This document shows, piece after piece, positions 20,276-33,756 of a stretch of 64,000 nt of DNA. Each line of letters begins with the position of its first letter. Positions within the stretch are counted from its first letter, which is position 1. The notes beneath the pieces were generated by a model, which was not told the DNA's origin, made no database searches, and saw nothing but the letters and a program-made list of their open reading frames with translations. The DNA is from Candidatus Rhodobacter oscarellae (GTDB lineage: Bacteria > Pseudomonadota > Alphaproteobacteria > Rhodobacterales > Rhodobacteraceae), in assembly GCF_001078595.1 (NCBI RefSeq), contig NZ_LFTY01000002.1, forward strand, positions 1,260,151 through 1,324,150. The letters run 5' to 3'. The translations under genes and the position numbers were made by a program.

Positions 20276-20298
20276 ATTGTAAAGAACTTTTTGAGAAC
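20276..20298 (-). promoter_or_regulatory. LexA-type (SOS) box over a promoter
   Basis: On the plus strand GAAC at 20284-20287 and GAAC at 20295-20298 are separated by exactly 7 bases. This is the direct-repeat operator described for LexA of Rhodobacter and other alphaproteobacteria (GTTC-N7-GTTC on the minus strand). A -10-like TACAAT (minus strand, 20276-20281) lies immediately downstream, so bound repressor would block RNA polymerase. Further GAAC elements occur at 20270 and 20305. No clear -35 hexamer was found. Confidence 0.65.
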
Positions 20299-20326
20299 AT
20301 TTGCGAACAAATTGCCATCCGCGGGT

Positions 20327-24621
<4,295 letters not shown>

Positions 24622-25335
24622 CTAGGCGCCGATGGCAAACTGCTCGTCCATAACCGATGGCTCTGGATCGCGCAGCACATAGCCGCGGCCCCATACGGTT
24701 TCGATGTAATTCTCTCCACCGGTGGCTTTAGACAATTTCTTTCGCAACTTGCAGATGAAGACGTCGATGATCTTCAATTCCGGTTCATCCATGCCGCCGT
24801 AAAGATGGTTGAGGAACATCTCTTTGGTTAAAGTCGTACCTTTACGCAGAGAAAGAAGCTCTAGCATCTGGTATTCCTTGCCGGTCAGATGCACGGACTT
24901 TCCTTCCACATCAACGGTTTTTGCGTCGAGATTGACCTCGATCTGGCCGGTGCGGATGATCGATTGGGAATGTCCCTTGGAGCGGCGGATGATGGCGTGA
25001 ATACGCGCGACCAGTTCCTCACGATGGAACGGTTTGGTCATGTAATCGTCGGCCTCAAATCCAAACCCTTTTAGTTTGTTTTCGGTATCGTCCGCGCCGG
25101 AGAGAATCAAAATGGGCGTCTCGATCCGAGCCAGGCGCAACTGGCGCAGCACGTCATGCCCGTTCATATCCGGGAGGTTCAGATCAAGCAGGATCAGATC
25201 GTAATCGTACAGCTTGGCGAGATCTATCCCTTCCTCCCCCAGATCCGTCGCGTAGACGTTGAGGTTGGCGTGCGTCAGCATCAATTCGATACTGCGCGAG
25301 GTGGTGGGATCATCTTCTACCAATAGAACGCGCAT
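24622..25335 (-). CDS. ctrA: Cell-cycle response regulator CtrA
   Basis: OmpR-type DNA-binding response regulator, 237 residues. The receiver domain begins [20 protein letters not shown] with the phosphorylated Asp51 in [10 protein letters not shown]; the winged-helix domain ends [12 protein letters not shown]. In Caulobacter CtrA blocks the replication origin and activates about a hundred genes; in Rhodobacterales it mainly controls motility, gene transfer agents and quorum-linked traits. ATG 25335 is preceded by GGAGAG; 15 further codons lie in frame upstream. Phosphorelay partners are not in the window. A CtrA-box-like site lies just upstream. Confidence 0.96.
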   Translation of the reverse strand: MRVLLVEDDPTTSRSIELMLTHANLNVYATDLGEEGIDLAKLYDYDLILLDLNLPDMNGHDVLRQLRLARIETPILILSGADDTENKLKGFGFEADDYMTKPFHREELVARIHAIIRRSKGHSQSIIRTGQIEVNLDAKTVDVEGKSVHLTGKEYQMLELLSLRKGTTLTKEMFLNHLYGGMDEPELKIIDVFICKLRKKLSKATGGENYIETVWGRGYVLRDPEPSVMDEQFAIGA

Positions 25336-25386
25336 CAAGTCTCTCCGCATCATTTGAACCGTTAACGTTACTGTGATCAAAAAAGG

Positions 25387-25401
25387 TTAACGCCCGGTTA
25401 C
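25387..25401. promoter_or_regulatory. CtrA-box-like site upstream of ctrA
   Basis: TTAA at 25387-25390 and TTAC at 25398-25401 are separated by 7 bases, one mismatch from the TTAA-N7-TTAA consensus. A second GTTAACGTTAC block lies at 25361-25371. The site is 52 bases before the ctrA start codon, in a position suitable for autoregulation as known in Caulobacter. Confidence 0.5.
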
Positions 25402-25428
25402 CAACCATTACAGAGAAAACCGTTCTAG

Positions 25429-25707
25429 TTAAAGTTGTCTATATTTTTTCAACGCCGTCGCTTTCAAAGCCGCTTCTCCGTGCTTTTCAACCGCACCACG
25501 CCATGCGTCAAACTCTTCTTCGCTTAACCCATATGTCTCAAGCGCCTCATTTAGCGACAATAATCCATATGCGACACCCTTTACCACGGCGGCCTTACGG
25601 CTGGCCACCCAGCGCCGCGTATTCGCCGACGGCAAATCCGCGCGCGACATCACAGTGCCATCTGGCAAAGTGACCGTCCTAGGCCCATCTATTTTTCGCA
25701 GGTACAT
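25429..25707 (-). CDS. sciP: CtrA inhibitor SciP (DUF1153)
   Basis: Small helix-turn-helix protein, 92 residues. The family core is seen as GPRTVTLPDGTVMSRADLP near residue 8 and TRRWVASRKAAVVKGVAYGLLSLNEALETYGLSEEEF at 30-66. In Caulobacter SciP binds CtrA at promoters and blocks RNA polymerase recruitment. It lies 93 bases upstream of ctrA on the same strand, so regulator and inhibitor are neighbours. It diverges from mnmA. Confidence 0.92.
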   Translation of the reverse strand: MYLRKIDGPRTVTLPDGTVMSRADLPSANTRRWVASRKAAVVKGVAYGLLSLNEALETYGLSEEEFDAWRGAVEKHGEAALKATALKKYRQL

Positions 25708-25827
25708 CTTGCTACCCCTCGTGGAAACACCTGGATTGTGAGGCGGCAGGCTTAACAGTGGGTGAAATCGCGCCTTGTGAGTAGTTAGGATTTTCCTATA
25801 TTCTGAACGGCCATTAAGGAGGTCTTC

Positions 25828-26967
25828 ATGAGCCTGGACGGCGCCTTAAATTCGCTTGGCTTCGCCAAGCCCCCCGCAGAGACCCGCGTGGTGGTGGCCA
25901 TGTCGGGCGGCGTCGATTCGTCCGTGGTGGCCGCCGAGCTGGCAGGCGAGGGCTATGACGTGGTGGGCGTCACGCTGCAACTATACGACCATGGCGCGGC
26001 GCTGGCCAAGAAAGGCGCCTGCTGCGCGGGAATCGACATTCATGATGCGCGGCGCGTCGCCGAGGAGATGGGATTTCCGCATTATGTTCTCGATTACGAG
26101 AATATCTTTAAGGACGCGGTGATCGACGAGTTCGCTGATTCGTACCTCGCAGGGGCCACTCCGGTGCCCTGCATCCGCTGCAACGAGCGGGTGAAGTTCA
26201 AGGACCTCTTGGAGACCGCCAAAGACCTGGACGCGGACTGCATGGCCACGGGGCACTATATCCAGCGCAAGATGGGCGCGGGCGGCGCCGAGTTGCACTC
26301 CGCGGCAGACGCGGCGCGGGACCAGTCCTATTTCCTGTTCTCCACCACGCCGCAGCAGCTCGACTATCTGCGGTTTCCTTTGGGGCACCTGCCCAGCAAG
26401 GCCGAGACCCGCGCCTTGGCCAGCAAGCATGGCCTGATGGTAGCGGATAAGCCCGACAGCCAGGATATCTGCTTTGTCCCCAACGGCGACTATGCCTCGG
26501 TGATCGAAAAGCTGCGCCCGGGTGCCGCGGACCCCGGCGAGATTGTGCATGTCGATGGCCGCGTGCTGGGAGAGCACCGCGGCGTGATCCATTACACGAT
26601 TGGGCAGCGGCGGGGCCTCGGCATCGGCGGGCTGGACGAGCCACTATACGTGGTCCGGCTGGACGTGGAGGCGCGGCGCGTGATTGTGGGCCCGAAAGAG
26701 ATGCTGGCCACCCGCGTGGTGCCGGTGCGCGAGATCAATTGGCTCGGCGATACGCCCTTCACCTCGCAGGATGAATGGCCGTTGGCGGTCAAGGTGCGCT
26801 CGACCCGGCCGCCGCGCGACGCGGTGATCCGCCCGAAGTCAGAGACCGAGGCCGAGGTGGAACTGATCGTCGCCGAAGAGGGCGTCTCGGCCGGCCAGGC
26901 CTGCGTGTTCTATGACCCGAATGGCTCGCGCATCTATGGCGGCGGCTGGATCTGGCGCGGATATTGA
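25828..26967 (+). CDS. mnmA: tRNA-specific 2-thiouridylase MnmA
   Basis: Adds sulfur to U34 of tRNAs for Glu, Gln and Lys. It has 379 residues. The PP-loop reads [17 protein letters not shown] at residue 22. The catalytic cysteine pair is seen in [14 protein letters not shown] near 113 and in GQACVFYD near 361. ATG 25828 follows TAAGGAGG, an almost perfect ribosome binding site. It diverges from sciP. Its last 32 bases overlap the next small gene, suggesting coupling. Confidence 0.97.
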   Translation: MSLDGALNSLGFAKPPAETRVVVAMSGGVDSSVVAAELAGEGYDVVGVTLQLYDHGAALAKKGACCAGIDIHDARRVAEEMGFPHYVLDYENIFKDAVIDEFADSYLAGATPVPCIRCNERVKFKDLLETAKDLDADCMATGHYIQRKMGAGGAELHSAADAARDQSYFLFSTTPQQLDYLRFPLGHLPSKAETRALASKHGLMVADKPDSQDICFVPNGDYASVIEKLRPGAADPGEIVHVDGRVLGEHRGVIHYTIGQRRGLGIGGLDEPLYVVRLDVEARRVIVGPKEMLATRVVPVREINWLGDTPFTSQDEWPLAVKVRSTRPPRDAVIRPKSETEAEVELIVAEEGVSAGQACVFYDPNGSRIYGGGWIWRGY

Positions 26968-27184
26968 GGTCTGGCAGCGCAGTAGCGCGCTGATCTGGCA
27001 ATTGGCCACGGTCGAGGGCGAAACCGTCCGGCGCGCGGTGGCGATTTCGGTCCTAATGTGGTTCGGCGTGGACAGCGTGTTTTCGATCATAGCCGGCGCG
27101 CCAATGAACGTGTTGGGCAATATCGCCTTCGCGGCGGCGCTGCTTTGGCCGCTACGCCCCATATATAATGTGCAGACCGCCTAG
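26936..27184 (+). CDS. Small conserved-looking membrane protein downstream of mnmA
   Basis: About 82 residues from ATG 26936; in-frame ATGs at 26912 and 26921 are also possible. A hydrophilic start ([22 protein letters not shown]) is followed by two hydrophobic segments, [22 protein letters not shown] and [17 protein letters not shown], so a two-helix inner-membrane protein is expected. It overlaps the 3' end of mnmA, and its stop overlaps the stop of the convergent lpxB by 4 bases. No function is known to me. Codon use fits the neighbours. Confidence 0.65.
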   Translation: MAAAGSGADIEVWQRSSALIWQLATVEGETVRRAVAISVLMWFGVDSVFSIIAGAPMNVLGNIAFAAALLWPLRPIYNVQTA

Positions 27185-28350
27185 GCGCGGGCCAGGCCGT
27201 CAAGTACGGCGCGCGCGGCGCGGAGCCCCGGCGGCTCGGCGCCCGCGCCAAGCTTGATCATCGCCTCGGCCATGGCCGCCTTTTGTGCGGTAAGCCGCGC
27301 GGGGTCGCTCAAAAGGTCATTCAGCGCCCCGGCAATCGCGTCCGGTCGACAGGCGGGGCCCAGGAACTCTTCTATATGGCGGGTCTCGCTGACCAGGTTG
27401 ACCAGCGTCACCGTGTCGGATTTCAGCATCCGGCTCATGATCTGCCAGCTGAGCCAGTTCATATCGTAGGCGATGACCATGGGCGTCGCAGCGGCTGCAA
27501 GCTCCAGCGAGACGGTGCCCGAGGCGGCCAGCGCCACATCCGCCGCGGCAAAGGCACGGCTCTTTTCTTGGGTGGCGGCCTCGGTGGTCTGATCGCGCGG
27601 GTCCAGCACCACGGGGTTGCCCGGCCAGCTTTTGGCCACCTCAATCGCAGCACTTGCCACAGAGGGCGCCGCAGGCAAAACCACCCGCATCTCGGGATGT
27701 TGCGCCAGGACGGGTCGCAGGGCCTCGCCAAAGACCGGCCCCAGGCGAGAGATCTCGCCCCGCCGCGACCCCGGCAGCACCATCAAAAGCGGTGCGGCGC
27801 CTATGCCGTGTTCCGCGCGGAAGGCCTGGATGTCACCATCGGATGCCTGAGGCTCCGTCGCCACCGGATGCCCCACGAAGTCGCAGCGCATCCCCGCCGC
27901 CTCCATATAGGGCGGCTCGAAGGGCAGGATTGCCAGCACCTGGTCGATGCATTTGGCCATCTTCTCGGCCCGGCCCGCGCGCCAGGCCCAGACCGACGGC
28001 GCCACGTAATGCACGGTATGGGTGGTGCTGGCGGCCTTCACGAGGCGCGCGACGCGCAGGCAGAAATCGGGGCTGTCGATGGTGATCAATACGTCCGGCT
28101 GGGTCTCGATCACCGCCTCTGCCACCTCGCGAATGCGCCGCTTGAGCTGGCGATACTTCGGCAAGACTTCAAGGATGCCGAAAACGGTGAGCTCTTCCAT
28201 GGGGAAGCGGCTGGTCATGCCTTGGGCCTGCATCAGGGGACCGCCCACGCCGTCAAAACTGACCTCTCCCACCAGGTCCTTGAGCCCCGACATCAGCGCC
28301 GCCCCCAGGCGATCGCCAGAGGCCTCGCCCGCGATGACAAAAACCCTCAC
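27181..28350 (-). CDS. lpxB: Lipid-A-disaccharide synthase LpxB
   Basis: Glycosyltransferase (GT19) joining UDP-2,3-diacylglucosamine and lipid X to lipid A disaccharide at the inner membrane. It has 389 residues. Marks are FVIAGEASGDRLGAALM at the start, HYVAPSVWAWRAGRAEKM near residue 115, LMVLPGSRRGEISRL near 190 and AASGTVSLELAAAATPMVIAYD near 270. Its start overlaps the lpxI stop by 4 bases. It is the last gene of the envelope cluster. Confidence 0.96.
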   Translation of the reverse strand: MRVFVIAGEASGDRLGAALMSGLKDLVGEVSFDGVGGPLMQAQGMTSRFPMEELTVFGILEVLPKYRQLKRRIREVAEAVIETQPDVLITIDSPDFCLRVARLVKAASTTHTVHYVAPSVWAWRAGRAEKMAKCIDQVLAILPFEPPYMEAAGMRCDFVGHPVATEPQASDGDIQAFRAEHGIGAAPLLMVLPGSRRGEISRLGPVFGEALRPVLAQHPEMRVVLPAAPSVASAAIEVAKSWPGNPVVLDPRDQTTEAATQEKSRAFAAADVALAASGTVSLELAAAATPMVIAYDMNWLSWQIMSRMLKSDTVTLVNLVSETRHIEEFLGPACRPDAIAGALNDLLSDPARLTAQKAAMAEAMIKLGAGAEPPGLRAARAVLDGLARA

Positions 28351-29150
28351 GGCTCTTCGGCCAGGATGAAGACGCCCAGAGCCTTTGCGCGGCGCAGCGT
28401 CTCTTCTCGCTCAAGAAGCACGACCTGGCCCGCATCCAAGACAAGGCCCGCCAATCCCGCCTTTGCGGCGGCTTCGACTGTTTTGGGGCCAACGGCGGGC
28501 ATGTCGACGCGCAGGTCCTGCCCTGGTTTGGGCGCTTTGACCAAGACACCCTTGCCGCGCCGCAGACCCTCGGGCGTCTCGGCCACAAAGCGCAGCATCG
28601 CGTCCGTGCCCTGCGCGGTCTCAATGCCCAGAACCTGCCCGCCCGCGACCACAGCCCCCTGCCCCACATCTAGCGGCCCGAGCGTGCTCAGCACATCGCG
28701 CGCGCGTGCGATGTCCTTGCGATCGGCATCCGAAGGCTCGGGGCCGGTCAGCAGACCCGCCGCACAGGTCAGCCCGGGCAGGAGCTCATGGGCGCCGCGC
28801 ACCGCGAACCCATGTTCTTCAAAGGCCGCGATCACCGCCCGCAACAGCCCATCATCGCCGCCCTGCATCGCCGCCATGAACCGCGGCGCGAGCTGCATCA
28901 TCTTGGCGTCGAAATTGGCGGGGTTCAGCTGCGGTCGGGCCAGGCCGCCGGCAAAGACGACCTCTGTCACGCCAGCGACGCTCAGCCCATCGAACATCTC
29001 GCCGAAGCGTTCATACGAGGTATGAAGATGCTCATTGTCGGGCGGCGAGACGTCCAGCCCCTCGAAGGTCACGAAAAGCGCAGGCGCATGCGCCGCGGCA
29101 AGTTGGTTGGGCAGGCTGCCCTGCCCGGCAAGGATCGCGAGGCGGTTCAT
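28347..29150 (-). CDS. lpxI: UDP-2,3-diacylglucosamine diphosphatase LpxI
   Basis: Hydrolyses UDP-2,3-diacylglucosamine to lipid X and UMP. This is the alphaproteobacterial enzyme unrelated to LpxH. It has 267 residues with the family features LAGQGSLPNQLAAAHA at the N-terminus, the GDDGLLRAVIAAFEEHGFAVRG block near 98, and GVLVKAPKPGQDLRVDMPAVGPKTVEAA near 195. It lies between lpxA and lpxB and overlaps lpxB, as expected for the pathway step between them. Confidence 0.94.
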   Translation of the reverse strand: MNRLAILAGQGSLPNQLAAAHAPALFVTFEGLDVSPPDNEHLHTSYERFGEMFDGLSVAGVTEVVFAGGLARPQLNPANFDAKMMQLAPRFMAAMQGGDDGLLRAVIAAFEEHGFAVRGAHELLPGLTCAAGLLTGPEPSDADRKDIARARDVLSTLGPLDVGQGAVVAGGQVLGIETAQGTDAMLRFVAETPEGLRRGKGVLVKAPKPGQDLRVDMPAVGPKTVEAAAKAGLAGLVLDAGQVVLLEREETLRRAKALGVFILAEEP

Positions 29151-29316
29151 GCGGCGCCTCGTGGCTGGATTTCACAGCCCCGCGCGGCGCTCTGTCGCCA
29201 AAATACATGCGCATTCGCGGCCATGCAGCAAAAATTAACCGAATCGCCAAAGGATAAAGGGCGGTAGGGAGGGGGTAACTTCAGCGCATGACGCGTTAAC
29301 GAATTGGTCACTTGCA

Positions 29317-30114
29317 TCAATCCGGCGTCAGGAAAGAGCGATCCGTCGCCCCCATCACGAACGCAGTTACCTCGCGCACATAGGCGCTGTCCGTTTCCTC
29401 GTTCAGGCGGCGCGCGCGATCTTGGAACGTGCCCTCGCCCTGCGCCAGCATCTGATAGGCGGCGCGCAGCGCGGTGATGTCGGCCCGCGACACGCCCTTG
29501 CGCTTAAGCCCCACCAGGTTCAGCCCATCTAGGGTCCCACGCGGGCCTTGAACCAAGCCATGCGGGATCACGTCATTCGTGACCATGGTCACGGCGCCGA
29601 TGATCGCGCCCTTACCGATCCGCACCCATTGATGCACGCCAGACAGGCCGCCGATGATCACGTCATCGCCCACAACGCAATGCCCGGCCAAGGCAGAGTT
29701 GTTCACCATGATCACACGGTCGCCAATTTGGCAGTCATGGGCCACGTGGCACCCGGCCATGAACAGCCCATCATCGCCCACGCGGGTCACACCGCCACCG
29801 CCATCGGTGCCGGTATTCATCGTGACGTTTTCCCGGATGCGGTTGCGGGCGCCGATCTCTAACCTGGTCTCTTCGCCTTTGAACTTCAGATCCTGGGGGA
29901 TCTCGCCCAGGCATGTGAAGGGGAACACAATCGTCCCCGACCCGACGCGCGTGATACCGCTGATCACGACATGGCTCTTTAGTTCGACCGCGTCGGCCAG
30001 CGTCACCCGCGGGCCGATAACGCAGAACGGACCGACGATGCAGCCGTCGCCGATTGTCGCCCCCTGCTCTATAACGGCGCTGGGATGGATCTGCGCGTTG
30101 GCAGAGATGCTCAC
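29317..30114 (-). CDS. lpxA: UDP-N-acetylglucosamine acyltransferase LpxA
   Basis: First committed step of lipid A synthesis: transfer of a 3-hydroxyacyl chain from ACP to UDP-GlcNAc. It has 265 residues of left-handed beta-helix built from hexapeptide repeats ([22 protein letters not shown] onward). The catalytic histidine lies in [14 protein letters not shown] near 122. The C-terminal helical bundle is present. It overlaps fabZ by 4 bases. A 165-base gap before lpxI shows no gene. Confidence 0.97.
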   Translation of the reverse strand: MSISANAQIHPSAVIEQGATIGDGCIVGPFCVIGPRVTLADAVELKSHVVISGITRVGSGTIVFPFTCLGEIPQDLKFKGEETRLEIGARNRIRENVTMNTGTDGGGGVTRVGDDGLFMAGCHVAHDCQIGDRVIMVNNSALAGHCVVGDDVIIGGLSGVHQWVRIGKGAIIGAVTMVTNDVIPHGLVQGPRGTLDGLNLVGLKRKGVSRADITALRAAYQMLAQGEGTFQDRARRLNEETDSAYVREVTAFVMGATDRSFLTPD

Positions 30115-30575
30115 GAATCGGCCTCGGGGATATCGATCATGGCGGTGAACTCGGCTTGCGCGGCCAGCTCTCCATCAACCTCGCCGCGGCCTCTGAACCT
30201 CCAGATTTTCGATCCGCCGCGAATGGTCTCGACATGCAGCTTGAGAACGTCGCCCGGGACGACCTTGCGCCGGAACTTGCATTTGTCGATGGCCATGAAA
30301 TAGATCAGAAAGTTCTGATCCGCCATGTCCTCGGTCACGCCCACCATGACAGCCGCGGTCTGCGCCATGGCCTCGATGATCGTGACCCCGGGCATGATCG
30401 GCGCGCCGGGGAAGTGACCCTGAAAATGCGGCTCGTTAAAGCTGACATTCTTAAGCCCGGTGGCCGAGGTCGTGCCGTTGATGTCAACGACGCGATCCAC
30501 CAGCAAAAACGGATAGCGATGCGGGATGATCCGTTGGATCAGATCAATATCTGCGGACGGCAAAGGCGCGTTCAT
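30111..30575 (-). CDS. fabZ: 3-hydroxyacyl-ACP dehydratase FabZ
   Basis: Dehydrates 3-hydroxyacyl-ACP in fatty acid elongation and so competes with LpxA for the same pool. About 154 residues with the hot-dog motif [14 protein letters not shown] and the catalytic His and Glu in [25 protein letters not shown] 30575 is preferred; the frame continues to an upstream TTG at 30614, which would add a non-homologous tail. It is translationally coupled to lpxA. Confidence 0.95.
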   Translation of the reverse strand: MNAPLPSADIDLIQRIIPHRYPFLLVDRVVDINGTTSATGLKNVSFNEPHFQGHFPGAPIMPGVTIIEAMAQTAAVMVGVTEDMADQNFLIYFMAIDKCKFRRKVVPGDVLKLHVETIRGGSKIWRFRGRGEVDGELAAQAEFTAMIDIPEADS

Positions 30576-30650
30576 GGGGTTGGTCTTGGTCCTTGTTTTG
30601 GCAAAGGGTAGCAACTGGTCCAGGTCGAGACAAGCAAGGCCGGGTTACTC

Positions 30651-31229
30651 CTACGGTGGGGTGACGTCCAAGGGGGGTTGCTGATCTAGGTTGAGTGCAG
30701 CAGAAACCCGCCCAATCGTTTCGTTTGTGATGTCGATAACATCCGCGGACAGTAGCGTTAATCTTTTGTCCAGCACCAGGAGCGCGCCGCGCTCACGGGC
30801 GATGACCTCGACAACCGGTAGAATGTTCTGGACATACGCGGTTTGAACAACCTCAACTCTTTGCTGCTCTAGACTCGCCAGCTTATTGTCCTGCTCAGTG
30901 CGAATTTTGCGGACCTTCTCGTCAAAGGCATCCGCGAGCCTGCGGAACTCTGTTGGTTGCAAATCCGGCCGAAGCTCGGTCAGCTCCAGCTCTTCGGCCT
31001 TCAGCTCGTCTTCGATGCGCCGGACCTCTTCTTCTAGCTCCCGGAGTTTGCCATCAAAGTCGAATGCCGCATAGATTTCGGCGCCAATGCTCTCGAGCAC
31101 ACGATCGCGGTCGACGACCACGATGCGCGACGCGATCAGGGGCGCCGATGCGTCCTGCGCGCGCACGCCAGCTGAGCCCAGTGCAGCGCATAGGGCAGTC
31201 GCCAATGCAAGGCCCGTGTATCTGAACAT
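30651..31229 (-). CDS. OmpH/Skp-family periplasmic chaperone
   Basis: 192 residues with a cleavable signal peptide (RYTGLALATALCAALGSAGVRAQ). The mature part is dominated by a long charged coiled-coil between residues 55 and 130 (REQEEEVRRIEDELKAEELELTEL-like), the tentacles of Skp. It would hold unfolded outer-membrane proteins for BamA. Its start lies 2 bases after the bamA stop, so the two are expressed together. In E. coli lpxD follows at this position; here fabZ does. Confidence 0.88.
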   Translation of the reverse strand: MFRYTGLALATALCAALGSAGVRAQDASAPLIASRIVVVDRDRVLESIGAEIYAAFDFDGKLRELEEEVRRIEDELKAEELELTELRPDLQPTEFRRLADAFDEKVRKIRTEQDNKLASLEQQRVEVVQTAYVQNILPVVEVIARERGALLVLDKRLTLLSADVIDITNETIGRVSAALNLDQQPPLDVTPP

Positions 31230-31231
31230 GG

Positions 31232-33580
31232 TTAAAACCGGGTGGAGATCGTCAGATCAAAGTCGCGCTCGATGTCATAGGGCTGTTTCTCAAGCGTCCT
31301 CGAGAAGTTGAACCGCAAGGGTCCAATGGGCGTGTCCCGGAACAACGAGACCCCCGCCGCCGAGCGAAGATGTAAGCTATCGTCGACGGGACCACCTGTG
31401 CCCGCGACATTGTCCAGCCCCCAGACCGAGCCAACATCCAGGAAGACGCCGCCGCGGACGCCGTACTCCTCTGGCAGGCCAAGCGGGAATTCTGCCTCGA
31501 ACTTGGCGACGGCAAAGTAGTTGCCGCCTAGCGCGTCCTGGTTCGCGGCACCCAGATCCCGTGGCCCGATTCCGAAGGAATCAAACCCGCGCATCTTTCC
31601 GTTCAGATTGAAGCGATCCGTGATACGGCTGACGTCGCCGCCGAGCGATGAATGCGCCCCGCCCTCGAACACCGCTCGCAAGGTCACGTCATTGTTTAGC
31701 ACTTTCCGTTCAGCAACCAGCAGCGCGTTCGTCTGCACATACTCAAGATCGCCCCCAAGCCCGGCGAAATCTTGACCGAACCGGAACAGAATGCCCGCAT
31801 CTGGGTTAAGCCCGGTGTCCAACGTGCGATAGCTATAGGTGTATCCGACGCCGCTGGCGATCTGCATCCCAACGGCATCCTCGGCTTGCAAAATCGCAGA
31901 GGAAGTGGCCGGAACATCCGAAATCTCGGTCGCGTTCAAAACATAACGCACCTGCAACCGACCGTTTTCTGACACGGGGAACTCCAACGATGGAGAGAAG
32001 AGGCCGCGGACAGTGTCATAGCTGGTATTGGTGGCAGTCGTGGTTTCTGAATAGCTGGCGGAGATGCCAAACTGCAGATTTCGCCCTAAAAACCCCGGCT
32101 CGACAAAGTTGAAACCATAGGTGCCTGTGTCCGCTGTCGTCGTAAACTCCAACTGCAAGCGCTGACCACGACCCAGAAAGTTTCTCTCCGAGAAGCTGAC
32201 GTTTACTCCGACGCCACCCGATGCGCTGTAGCTGGCGCCAAAACCTAGGCTGCCCGTGGGCTGCTCTTCGACATCGACGTCCACGATCACTTGCTCGGGC
32301 GAAGATCCCTCGCGGGCGTTCACTTCCGCATTCGAGAAGAAGCCCAAGGCGCGAATGCGCTCTGCCGCATCGCGGATTTGGCGCGGGTTGAAGGGGTCAC
32401 CTTCCACGGTTTCGAACTGCCGACGCACCACGCGGTCCAGCGTCGTCGCGTTGCCCTCGATATCGATGCGTTCAACGAAGACGCGCGGGCCTTTGACCAC
32501 GGCGAACTCGATATCCAAAGACAGGTTACGATCATTGCGCGTCACGCGTGGGTCAACACGAATGAAGTCCAGGTCTTTTTGCACCGCCAGCCGCTCTAGT
32601 CGACGGATCGTGTCGTCGACGCCATTGGGCGAATAGGTCTGACCGGGGCGAATTTTGACCTCGCGCGCGAATTCATCTGGGTCGATGTTGCCAAGCTCGG
32701 AGGTGACCGTGATCTCACCGAAGGAATATCGCTGCCCCTCGCGCACGTTGAACGTCACGAAGAACCCATCGCGTTCGCGGCTGAACTCCGGCGTGGCCGA
32801 CAGCACCTGAAAGTCGACAAAGCCGCGCGCCAGGTAGAAATCCCGGATCACCTGCTTATCGAACTCAATCCGATCCGCGATGAACGTGTCGCGTTGGATG
32901 ATACGGCGGAAAATGCCCGCCTGCTTGGATTCCAAGACCCGGCGCAGCCTGCGGTCGCTGTAGTTCCGGTTGCCGACAAAGCTGATCCGCTCGACCTCAG
33001 AGACGCGGCCTTCGCGGATCTCAAACACCAGATCGACGCGGTTGTTCGACCGGCGAATGATCACCGGGTCCACGCTTGCGGCAAGGCGGCCCTGCTGCTC
33101 GTAGGCCTGCGTAATCCGCGCGGCGTCCTGTTCGGCGATGCTGGGCGAATAAACGCGGCGCACCTGGGACTGCACAACCTGCGACAGCTCTTCGTTTTTC
33201 AGGCGGCGGTTGCCCTCGAAATTGATGCGGTTCACTGTGGGGTATTCCACGACGCGGATGATCAGAGTGTTGCCGCTGGGCACAAATTCCACGGTCTCGA
33301 ACAGGCGCGATCCAAGGACGTTCTGGTACGCCGTGTTCAACTGCCCGGCAGAGATGGTTTCGCCCTGAGCGATGCCCGCATAGGTCAGGATCGTCGCCGG
33401 CTCGATGCGCGTCGCGCCCTCAACGGTCACGTTGGTGAATCGATAGGTCTGCGCCTCGGCAGGGCTGGTAAGCGGCAGCGAGAAAATCGAAAACGCAAGA
33501 ATTACCAAGGAAAATCTTATGCTTAGTAAACGTGCTGCCAAACCACAGCCTTGGCTGTCAGCCCCTAAGTGTCGTCCCAT
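31232..33580 (-). CDS. bamA: Outer-membrane protein assembly factor BamA
   Basis: Omp85 insertase, 782 residues. A signal peptide (SLVILAFSIFSLPLTSPAEA) is followed by five POTRA domains (about 45-420; the first begins RFTNVTVEGATRIEPATILTYAGI) and a 16-strand beta-barrel. The barrel ends in Phe (LTISTRF), the outer-membrane sorting signal. The lid-loop region contains GRGQRLQLEF near 470. A terminator lies between this gene and the microprotein gene upstream, so bamA probably has its own promoter in 33581-33756. Confidence 0.97.
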   Translation of the reverse strand: MGRHLGADSQGCGLAARLLSIRFSLVILAFSIFSLPLTSPAEAQTYRFTNVTVEGATRIEPATILTYAGIAQGETISAGQLNTAYQNVLGSRLFETVEFVPSGNTLIIRVVEYPTVNRINFEGNRRLKNEELSQVVQSQVRRVYSPSIAEQDAARITQAYEQQGRLAASVDPVIIRRSNNRVDLVFEIREGRVSEVERISFVGNRNYSDRRLRRVLESKQAGIFRRIIQRDTFIADRIEFDKQVIRDFYLARGFVDFQVLSATPEFSRERDGFFVTFNVREGQRYSFGEITVTSELGNIDPDEFAREVKIRPGQTYSPNGVDDTIRRLERLAVQKDLDFIRVDPRVTRNDRNLSLDIEFAVVKGPRVFVERIDIEGNATTLDRVVRRQFETVEGDPFNPRQIRDAAERIRALGFFSNAEVNAREGSSPEQVIVDVDVEEQPTGSLGFGASYSASGGVGVNVSFSERNFLGRGQRLQLEFTTTADTGTYGFNFVEPGFLGRNLQFGISASYSETTTATNTSYDTVRGLFSPSLEFPVSENGRLQVRYVLNATEISDVPATSSAILQAEDAVGMQIASGVGYTYSYRTLDTGLNPDAGILFRFGQDFAGLGGDLEYVQTNALLVAERKVLNNDVTLRAVFEGGAHSSLGGDVSRITDRFNLNGKMRGFDSFGIGPRDLGAANQDALGGNYFAVAKFEAEFPLGLPEEYGVRGGVFLDVGSVWGLDNVAGTGGPVDDSLHLRSAAGVSLFRDTPIGPLRFNFSRTLEKQPYDIERDFDLTISTRF

Positions 33581-33756
33581 TACCGATCCCCGTCGTGCCC
33601 AGGCTTTCTGTCTGAGTATCGGGAATAAATTGGCTTGTCAAAAGCGCTTTGCCCCCACCGAATGGGTTTGATTTGCACCCCGACCACAACACCTTGTGTT
33701 GCCAGGCGGGAAAGTTATACACAGGCCCGGCCAGAATCCGCGCACCCCTGTGGAAA

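Noticed and set aside
27283-29025. 580-codon plus-strand frame over lpxB and lpxI
   Set aside because: Antisense shadow of two well-identified overlapping genes.
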